NCBI GenBank assembly: GCA_002393815.1
Contig: DGUB01000023.1
Span: 1-5,434, forward strand
Length of the DNA stretch: 5,434 nt
Direction of reading: 5' to 3'
Source of the DNA: Ruminococcus sp. UBA4321
Lineage (GTDB): Bacteria > Bacillota > Clostridia > Oscillospirales > Ruminococcaceae
Both the position numbers and the translations under genes were made by a program. The notes beneath the pieces were generated by a model. That model had not been told where the DNA came from, made no database searches, and saw only the letters and a program-made list of their open reading frames with translations. Shown here piece after piece: positions 1-5,230 of this stretch. Position 1 is the first letter of the stretch. Every line of letters starts with the position of its first letter.

Positions 1-755
1 TTGACTGGGGCAGAACTTCTCAGGATTATGCGAAATTCCGGGATATTTATCCGGAAATCTTCTATCAGAAAATTCTGGAGAGAAATATCGGCACACCCGG
101 TCAGAAGATTCTGGATTTAGGAACGGGAACAGGGGTTCTTCCGCGGAATATGTACCGTTTCGGCGCGGAATGGACAGGCACTGACGCTTCTGAAAATCAG
201 ATTCAGCAGGCAAAATTACTGGCGGAACAGAACGGCATGCACATTCAGTTTCAGGCAGTGTCGGCGGAAGAAATCAGCTTTCCGGAACATAGCTTTGATG
301 CTGTCACGGCATGTCAGTGTTTCTGGTATTTTCAGCCGGAACTCCTGATGCCTGTCCTGAAGAAAATTCTGAAACCAGAGGGCAGACTTCTGATTCTCCA
401 GATGGAATGGCTGCCGTTTGAAGATGAAACCGCCCTTGCAAGTGAAAATCTGGTGCTGAAATACAATCCGGACTGGAGCGGCGCAGGAGAGAAACGGCAT
501 CCGGTATATCTGGATGAAAAAGTTCTGGAATCTGCCGAACTTGTCTCTCATGAGGAATTTGCTGTGAATGTTCCGTTCACGCGCGAATCGTGGCATGGCA
601 GAATGAAAGCCTGCCGGGGTGTCGGAGCTTCACTTTCCGGCGAAAAACTCGCCCAGTGGGAACAGGAACACATTGCATTATTAAAGAAAATCACACCCGA
701 AAATTTTGAAATTCTGCATTATATCGCCATGGCAGAACTGAAAATGAAAAAATAA
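1..755 (+). CDS. Class I SAM-dependent methyltransferase, 5'-partial
   Basis: Transfers a methyl group from S-adenosylmethionine to an unidentified acceptor, probably in the cytoplasm. The reading frame is open from base 3 and 250 residues are visible. The usual family start (Asp-Trp-Gly then a DYAKFRDIYP-type block) lies at the very edge, so only a few N-terminal residues are probably missing. The glycine-rich SAM-binding motif I, ILDLGTGTG, is at 108-134. The acidic residue ending the next strand is in TGTDAS (about 177-194). A VTACQCFWYF block (about 303-332) takes the place of motif IV, and KILKPEGRLLIL (about 364-399) is motif VI. A PFTRESWHGRMKACRG block near 574-621 is typical of an uncharacterised clostridial branch of Methyltransf_11/25-type enzymes. 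Substrate is unknown; small molecule, tRNA or protein are all possible. An internal ATG at 150 lies after motif I and cannot be the true start. The gene ends 19 bases before thiI with no terminator, suggesting co-transcription. Confidence 0.9.
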   Translation, partial: DWGRTSQDYAKFRDIYPEIFYQKILERNIGTPGQKILDLGTGTGVLPRNMYRFGAEWTGTDASENQIQQAKLLAEQNGMHIQFQAVSAEEISFPEHSFDAVTACQCFWYFQPELLMPVLKKILKPEGRLLILQMEWLPFEDETALASENLVLKYNPDWSGAGEKRHPVYLDEKVLESAELVSHEEFAVNVPFTRESWHGRMKACRGVGASLSGEKLAQWEQEHIALLKKITPENFEILHYIAMAELKMKK

Positions 756-774
756 TCTGAAAGGATAATTCACT

Positions 775-1956
775 ATGAAAGAAGTAATTCTCGTCAAATA
801 TGGGGAAATGGCTCTGAAAGGGCAGAATAAATACAGTTTTGAGGATATTTTATTCAAGAATATCAAGTTCCGGCTGAAACCGCTGGGAAATTTCAAGTAC
901 AGTTCAGCACAGTCTACAATTTACATTCAAGCCGAAGATGAAACGATTGACCTTGATGAAGTTATCGAACGACTGAAGAAAGTATTCGGCATCGCGGCAA
1001 TCTGCCGGGCTTGTATCTGTGAAAAAGATTTTGCTGATATTCAGGCGAAAACGCTCGAATATCTGAAAGAAACCCTCGAAGATGCAAAGAGTTTCAAAGT
1101 GGAAGCCAAACGCGCCGATAAAAAATTCCCGATGAAATCCCCGGAAATCTGTATGGAACTGGGCGGAGCTATCTGTGAAGCGTTTCCGGAAATCACTGTA
1201 GACGTTCACAATCCGGAAGTTACTGTCATTGTGGAAATCCGCGATACAAACGCCTATGTCCACGCCGGAAGAATCAAGGGTGCAGGCGGCTTGCCCGTCG
1301 GCAGCAGCGGAAAGGCTCTGTTATTGCTGTCCGGCGGTATCGACAGCCCCGTTGCTGGGTACATGATGGCAAAGCGCGGTGTACATATCTCGGCGATTCA
1401 TTTTGTCAGTCCGCCTTACACTTCCGAACGCGCACAGCTCAAAGTCGAACAGCTTTGTCAGAAAATGGCGGCTTACTGCGGAGATATTCACTTCTACTGC
1501 GTACCGTTCACGAAAATTCAGGAAGAACTCAGAAGACGCTGTCCGGAAGAATATTTTACCATCCTGATGCGCCGTCTGATGATGCTTATCGCGCAGGAAA
1601 TCGCGAAAAAAGAAGAAGCTTTGGCTTTAATTACCGGTGAAAGCGTCGGACAGGTTGCCAGTCAGACAATGCAGGCGATGGTCTGCACGGATGCCGTTTG
1701 CAAATGCCCGGTGTTCCGTCCTCTCATCGGCATGGATAAAACAGAAATCATCGAAATTTCAAGAAAAATTGACACATTCGATATTTCCGTTCAGCCGTAT
1801 GAAGACTGCTGTACTGTCTTTACACCCCGTCATCCGAAAATCAGACCAAATCTGGAAGCCGTTGAACAGGCACAAGAAAAAGGCGATTTCGGCGATATGA
1901 TTGCCGAAGCCGTTTCCGGTACGGAAATGAAAGTTTTTAAACATGCCGACGCTTGA
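775..1956 (+). CDS. thiI: tRNA 4-thiouridine synthase ThiI (short form, no rhodanese domain)
   Basis: Cytoplasmic enzyme that adenylates uridine 8 of tRNA and replaces its oxygen with sulfur to give 4-thiouridine; in some bacteria it also feeds sulfur to thiamine thiazole synthesis. At 393 residues it has the family order: an N-terminal ferredoxin-like region starting VKYGEMALKG (8-17), a THUMP RNA-binding domain (about 60-165), then a PP-loop ATPase domain with SGGIDS at 186-191. GESVGQVASQT is at 288-298 and PYEDCC at 341-346; a Cys here aligns with the conserved catalytic-domain cysteine. It ends soon after, without the C-terminal rhodanese domain of the E. coli enzyme, as in Bacillus. In Bacillus, sulfur comes directly from a dedicated cysteine desulfurase (NifZ) encoded beside thiI; no such gene is visible here and the upstream neighbour is a methyltransferase. 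AAAGGA at 760-765, 9 bases before ATG, supports the start. No terminator follows. Confidence 0.96.
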   Translation: MKEVILVKYGEMALKGQNKYSFEDILFKNIKFRLKPLGNFKYSSAQSTIYIQAEDETIDLDEVIERLKKVFGIAAICRACICEKDFADIQAKTLEYLKETLEDAKSFKVEAKRADKKFPMKSPEICMELGGAICEAFPEITVDVHNPEVTVIVEIRDTNAYVHAGRIKGAGGLPVGSSGKALLLLSGGIDSPVAGYMMAKRGVHISAIHFVSPPYTSERAQLKVEQLCQKMAAYCGDIHFYCVPFTKIQEELRRRCPEEYFTILMRRLMMLIAQEIAKKEEALALITGESVGQVASQTMQAMVCTDAVCKCPVFRPLIGMDKTEIIEISRKIDTFDISVQPYEDCCTVFTPRHPKIRPNLEAVEQAQEKGDFGDMIAEAVSGTEMKVFKHADA

Positions 1957-1981
1957 CATTTCCGGCAGACTGTGCTATACT
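1953..1981 (+). promoter_or_regulatory. Sigma-A promoter for the sortase/SpoIID-like unit
   Basis: A consensus -35 TTGACA at 1953-1958 is followed by a 17-base spacer and a -10 TATACT (5 of 6 matches) at 1976-1981. A TG one base upstream of the -10 (1973-1974) gives an extended -10. An A/T tract at 1930-1941 lies where an UP element would be. Transcription would start near 1988, giving a leader of about 27 bases. The thiI stop codon (1954-1956) is inside the -35 box, so the promoter overlaps the end of thiI. No operator-like inverted repeat is apparent, so constitutive expression is the simplest reading. Confidence 0.85.
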
Positions 1982-2001
1982 AAATAAGTAAATACAATAA
2001 C

Positions 2002-2009
2002 AGGTGGTG
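2002..2009 (+). promoter_or_regulatory. Ribosome binding site that fixes the first sortase start
   Basis: AGGTGGTG lies upstream of two ATG codons, at 2011 and 2015. The AGGTG core is about 8 bases from the ATG at 2015 and only 4 from the one at 2011. The 2011 ATG opens a frame that stops after eight codons, so 2015 is the true start. Confidence 0.7.
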
Positions 2010-2014
2010 TATGC

Positions 2015-3211
2015 ATGGCAGACGAAGAACAGTTTGATAAATATCACGCGATAAAAAACGCGCTGCATCAGCAGGAAGAACAGCAGAGTCTGCATGATTC
2101 TGCCGCGGCTGTACAGAAACAGCCTTCTTCCAAAAAGAAAAAAGGGAAAAAGAAGAAGAAAAGAAAACGCCGGACTCTCGGCCGGCGTATTGCAGGGCTG
2201 TTTCCGCAGCAGGGAGACAGTGTGTTTGAGGTCTTCCGGAAAATGACATTTCTCGCTTCTTCTATGGTGTTTATTGTCTGCCTTGCGCTGATTGGCAAAT
2301 ATTTCTGGGAAAATCACCAGAATGCGCTTGTCACGGCAGAAGCCCAGAGAATTCACGATTCTGTCATCGAACCGGAACGGCATCTTCCCAAAGAACCCGG
2401 CAGCCCCGAAATCGAAGAGGAAGAACGCTACGAACTTCTTGAAAGTGCGAAAAATCTGCTTGCGGTCAATAAAGATGTCGTCGGTTATCTGAGTATTCCG
2501 AATGAACCGAAGATTGCCTATCCGGTTCTGCAAAGAAGAAATGCCGAAGACGGAAATTCTTATTATCTGGATAAGAATATCAATCTGGAATATGCAAAGG
2601 CAGGCTCCATTTTCATGGACTACCGTGATTATTTCGATGACATGGTCGAAAATCTCGATGAGAACGGAGAACCTGACGGCACTTATCACAGAACATTCCC
2701 CAATTCCCAGAATCTGATTATCTACGGGCATAACATGCATGATTTTTCCATGTTCGGTGCGCTGAAATATTATATCAATACGGAATCTTACTATGAAAAG
2801 CATCCGATTATTGAACTGGAATCGAATTATATGAAATACAGATATAAAGTATTCGGCATGATTGTCGTCGATGTCGATGACGAAACGGATACTAGATTCG
2901 AGTACTGGAATGTGATTAATTTTGAAAATGAAGAAAAATTTTATGAGTATGTCAACGAAATCAAACGGCGTACCATCCGCACGACTGAGGTCGATGTCAC
3001 TTACGGAGACCAACTGCTGACGCTGTCCACCTGCAACGGCACGTTCAATAACGGCAGACTTGTCATCTGTGCACGGATGCTCCGCGAAGGAGAAGACCCC
3101 ACAGAAGGCTGTGTCAGCACGGAAAACCCCAATGTCAAGTGGTCAAGCACCTATTACAAGTGGCACAGGGGGGCATATGACCCTGATGCTGAATTTATCC
3201 CCTATGGCTAA
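2015..3211 (+). CDS. srtB: Class B sortase, long form with lysine-rich cytoplasmic tail
   Basis: Membrane-anchored cysteine transpeptidase expected to cleave a C-terminal sorting signal and join the protein to a cell-wall or pilin amino group. Order: a charged cytoplasmic N-terminus, a Lys/Arg tract at 40-53, one transmembrane helix at about 77-98, an acidic linker, then the sortase domain from about residue 145. Active-site residues are visible: His239 in IIYGHNM, Cys340 in TLSTC and Arg348 in NGRLVICAR. AGSIFMDYRDYF and MFGALKYY are class B hallmarks. At 398 residues it is much longer than usual SrtB (about 240-270), owing to the cytoplasmic tail, an extra loop of about 16 residues before the catalytic His (relative to the neighbouring sortase), and a C-terminal extension of some 35 residues after the last strand. 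It has its own promoter just upstream and is followed 25 bases later by a paralogous sortase. Its substrate is not in the window. Confidence 0.93.
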   Translation: MADEEQFDKYHAIKNALHQQEEQQSLHDSAAAVQKQPSSKKKKGKKKKKRKRRTLGRRIAGLFPQQGDSVFEVFRKMTFLASSMVFIVCLALIGKYFWENHQNALVTAEAQRIHDSVIEPERHLPKEPGSPEIEEEERYELLESAKNLLAVNKDVVGYLSIPNEPKIAYPVLQRRNAEDGNSYYLDKNINLEYAKAGSIFMDYRDYFDDMVENLDENGEPDGTYHRTFPNSQNLIIYGHNMHDFSMFGALKYYINTESYYEKHPIIELESNYMKYRYKVFGMIVVDVDDETDTRFEYWNVINFENEEKFYEYVNEIKRRTIRTTEVDVTYGDQLLTLSTCNGTFNNGRLVICARMLREGEDPTEGCVSTENPNVKWSSTYYKWHRGAYDPDAEFIPYG

Positions 3212-3224
3212 TCCCCTATGAAAG
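3197..3224 (+). repeat. Two-copy tandem repeat across the first sortase stop
   Basis: ATCCCCTATG occurs at 3197-3206 and again at 3211-3220, a 14-base period spanning the TAA stop at 3209-3211. It looks like a small local duplication. It places a second ATG at 3218 that does not open a useful frame. No function is evident. Confidence 0.6.
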
Positions 3225-3236
3225 AAGGAATCCAAA

Positions 3237-4046
3237 ATGAAAAATATCTCCAGAAGAAAGAAAATCATGACAGGTGCATTCTGCACGGCTCTGCTGACAG
3301 CTGTTTCCGGAACGGCAGTTCTGCTGAATACTGTCAGTGCTGAAGTGGCTGATGCACCAGCCGAAAAAGTTTCCAGTCAGACTGTCAGTCTTCAGCTGGC
3401 AGACGGACCGTTCGGAACGCCCAACGGTGAAAGCGGCATGGCAAAATCCATGCGGCAGTATAACGGCGACTCTGTTGGCTGGATTAGAATCGAAGGCACA
3501 AAAGTCGATAATCCGCTTGTCCAGTGCGAAGACAATGATTTTTATCTCAGCATGGGATTCAACCATAAGCCCTACCGTGCCGGAACAGTTTTCATGGATT
3601 TCCGGAATCTGTTCGGATTCGGACAGGAAAACTGGTCGGATAATCTGATTCTGTACGGACATAACATGGCAAATAACGAAATGTTCGGCTCTCTGCGCCG
3701 CTATCGTCAGGATTTGACGTATTATCAGACGCACCAGTTTATTGACCTGTATTCCAATTTTGAACATGCAACGTATGTTATCTGTGCGCTGCCGATTACC
3801 TACGGCGGTGCTGATGCTGACTGGCGTTACTGGGATATGGAAGAATTCAAGAACGAAGAAGAATTCAATACTTACATGAAATATGCAAAAGACCAGAGTG
3901 TGACAAAAATTGATGTCGATGTCAAGTACGGCGACAAGCTTCTGACGCTCTCAACCTGCTATTCTGATGCGGACAATTCCAGATTTCTGGTGATTGCAAG
4001 AAAACTCCGCGACGGCGAAACAGCCGAAACTTTCGCAAACTCTTAA
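3237..4046 (+). CDS. srtB: Class B sortase, standard length
   Basis: Second extracytoplasmic sortase transpeptidase, 269 residues, the usual class B size. A short basic N-terminus (RRKK, 6-9) precedes a hydrophobic segment at about 10-35 that should act as a signal anchor; a cleavage-like VSA-E follows it, so release cannot be excluded. The sortase domain runs from about residue 75 (VGWIRIEGTKVDNPLVQ) to 260. Catalytic residues are His142 in LYGHNM, Cys241 in TLSTC and Arg249 in NSRFLVIAR; AGTVFMDFRN and MFGSLRRY are class B blocks. It is clearly a paralogue of the preceding sortase (shared IFMD/VFMD, YGHNM, DVxYGDxLLTLSTC, ARxLRxGE), but lacks that protein's long cytoplasmic tail and extra loop. 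AGAAGGA at 3223-3229, 7 bases before the ATG, fixes the start. Gaps of 25 bases upstream and 20 downstream indicate one operon. Whether the two share a substrate is unknown. Confidence 0.94.
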   Translation: MKNISRRKKIMTGAFCTALLTAVSGTAVLLNTVSAEVADAPAEKVSSQTVSLQLADGPFGTPNGESGMAKSMRQYNGDSVGWIRIEGTKVDNPLVQCEDNDFYLSMGFNHKPYRAGTVFMDFRNLFGFGQENWSDNLILYGHNMANNEMFGSLRRYRQDLTYYQTHQFIDLYSNFEHATYVICALPITYGGADADWRYWDMEEFKNEEEFNTYMKYAKDQSVTKIDVDVKYGDKLLTLSTCYSDADNSRFLVIARKLRDGETAETFANS

Positions 4047-4050
4047 ATTT

Positions 4051-4057
4051 AAAAGGA
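4051..4057 (+). promoter_or_regulatory. Ribosome binding site that fixes the SpoIID-like start
   Basis: AAAAGGA lies 9 bases before the ATG at 4067. A closer ATG at 4057 overlaps the site itself and is in another frame that stops after about 30 codons, so 4067 is the start; it also yields a proper signal peptide. Confidence 0.7.
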
Positions 4058-4066
4058 TGGAACTGC

Positions 4067-5209
4067 ATGTTTTGCAAATGGAAAACTGTGATTTTGTTCC
4101 TGTTGTTACTGTGCATCACCGGAAGGCAGCCCCTTCCGGTGATTGCTGAAACAGGGGAAAAATTAAGCTCTGTTGAAGTCGTTCACGGCGAAGAAGAAAC
4201 AACTGAGGAAAATACAAAGACAAAATCCAAGAAAATTTTGTCGGATTATGATGATTTTTCTCTGATTTCTTACCAGACTGTCAAAAATTCAGAACAGAAA
4301 GAAGCTGTCCTCGTTTCCGGGAACAGCAGGGAAGATATTGTCGTCTCCAGTGAGCCGACACCTTCCGCCGTCAATGAAGAGGACGCTCCGCCGGGAAGCT
4401 TTGCCTTTACCACTTACGGATGGGGTCACTGTGTCGGATTAAGTCAGAACGGCGCGAATTTCTATGCCATTTACGGCGGCTGGAATTATCAGGATATTTT
4501 ATTTCATTATTATCCTGGAACAGTGCTGAAAAATACCGGCACTGCCGAAACAGAAATGATTACTGTACAGGGCGTTCCGGGAAACGCTCTCCAGCAGGTT
4601 GCCGAAATCGTCAATCTGGAAGTCGGACCTTCTTTTCATACCGAAGCCATCAAAGCACAGGCGGTTGCTGTCTACAGCTATATCAAATATTATCACAACG
4701 ATGCCCATGACCTGAAAGGCAAGCCGAATCCGCCTCAGAGCCTGATTGATGCCTGTGCTTCTGTACTCGGCGAAGCCCTGTATTATCAGGATGATTTTGC
4801 AATGACCATGTTCGGCGCGTCCTGCGGCGACCTTACCGCCGACAGCAATGATATTTTTGAAATGAATCTGCCCTATCTGCGAAGTGTTTCCAGTGACTAT
4901 GACTCCCAGTATGACCCCCATTACGGTGAAGTGAAATATTTCACTTCCGAAGAAGTCCGGCAGATTATTCAGGATGCCTATCATCTTACCCTTTCCGATA
5001 ATCCGGAAAACTGGATGCAGCTCATTCAGGGCAACGGCGGCTACGTCCGGGAGGTGAATATCGACAACCAGATGACAGTCCGCGGTGATGCGTTCCGTTA
5101 TAAATTCGAGCTGAAATCCCCGAAATTCACCTATATTTATGCCGAACCTGAAGAACCCGAAGAAGAACTCGCCGAAGCAGAAGAACTGCTCCCGGAAGAA
5201 ATTCCGTAA
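4067..5209 (+). CDS. Exported SpoIID/LytB-family protein with circularly permuted domain
   Basis: Canonical SpoIID is a lytic transglycosylase that cleaves peptidoglycan glycan strands stripped of stem peptides; LytB-like relatives modify autolysins. This 380-residue protein has a signal peptide (basic MFCKWK, hydrophobic 7-16, likely cut after VIA near residue 27), a charged, poorly conserved linker to about 108, then family motifs in an unusual order. First comes the block normally at the C-terminus: YGWGHCVGLSQNGA at 117-130 and ILFHYYPGT at 144-152. Then the block normally at the N-terminus: VNLEVGPSF with putative catalytic Glu185, and EAIKAQAVAVYSY at 193-205. Next are FGASCGDLT at 249-257 and LPYLRSVSSDYD, and finally the VREV...VRGDAFRYKFELKSPKF region that usually precedes the GHG motif. 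An acidic Glu/Pro tail ends the protein; there is no sorting signal. The third gene of the sortase operon, it probably acts on the wall outside the membrane. Activity is inferred. Confidence 0.86.
   Translation: MFCKWKTVILFLLLLCITGRQPLPVIAETGEKLSSVEVVHGEEETTEENTKTKSKKILSDYDDFSLISYQTVKNSEQKEAVLVSGNSREDIVVSSEPTPSAVNEEDAPPGSFAFTTYGWGHCVGLSQNGANFYAIYGGWNYQDILFHYYPGTVLKNTGTAETEMITVQGVPGNALQQVAEIVNLEVGPSFHTEAIKAQAVAVYSYIKYYHNDAHDLKGKPNPPQSLIDACASVLGEALYYQDDFAMTMFGASCGDLTADSNDIFEMNLPYLRSVSSDYDSQYDPHYGEVKYFTSEEVRQIIQDAYHLTLSDNPENWMQLIQGNGGYVREVNIDNQMTVRGDAFRYKFELKSPKFTYIYAEPEEPEEELAEAEELLPEEIP
4115..4143 (+). repeat. Perfect 12-bp inverted repeat (hairpin) in the signal-peptide region
   Basis: ATCACCGGAAGG (4115-4126) and its exact reverse complement CCTTCCGGTGAT (4132-4143) flank a 5-base loop, CAGCC. 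The hairpin lies inside the SpoIID-like gene, starting 48 bases after its ATG, just past the codons for the hydrophobic core. No T-run follows on either strand, so it is not a standard intrinsic terminator. It could be an mRNA structure that slows translation or affects stability. Confidence 0.8.
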
Positions 5210-5218
5210 ATATGAAAT

Positions 5219-5223
5219 GGAGA
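5219..5223 (+). promoter_or_regulatory. Ribosome binding site for the Mod gene
   Basis: GGAGA lies 7 bases before the ATG at 5231. Two further in-frame ATGs at 5240 and 5246 have poorer spacing. An ATG at 5212 opens only a 22-codon frame. The 5231 start also matches the family's usual N-terminus. Confidence 0.6.
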
Positions 5224-5230
5224 TACTGTA

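Noticed and set aside
2131..2168. A-rich lysine tract as a programmed frameshift or phase-variation site
   Set aside because: No in-frame X-XXY-YYZ slippery heptamer is present, the longest A run is six bases, and neither shifted frame leads to a meaningful protein.
2129..2188. Minus-strand intrinsic terminator: ACGCCGG/CCGGCGT hairpin (2167-2188) followed on that strand by a T-rich run
   Set aside because: The T-rich run is just the complement of the sortase's Lys codons, the stem is only 7 bp with an 8-base loop, and no minus-strand gene ends here. Coincidence is the simplest reading.
1937..3013. Long minus-strand open frame (358 codons) opposite the first sortase
   Set aside because: Its protein is a Phe/Ile/Asp-rich jumble with no family motif, while the + strand carries a full sortase with active site, promoter and ribosome site. 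It is a shadow of GAA/GAT-rich codons.
4115..4143. Hairpin as an intrinsic terminator
   Set aside because: No T-run follows the stem on either strand, and it lies inside an intact coding sequence.
4067..4150. Lipoprotein signal (Cys16 in LLLLC) in the SpoIID-like protein
   Set aside because: The residues before Cys are all Leu; a lipobox needs Gly/Ala/Ser just before Cys. A normal signal-peptidase site (VIA before Glu) follows.
4067..5209. SpoIID-like protein as the substrate of the two sortases
   Set aside because: It ends in an acidic Glu/Pro tail with no LPxTG/NPxTN-like motif, no terminal hydrophobic segment and no basic end.
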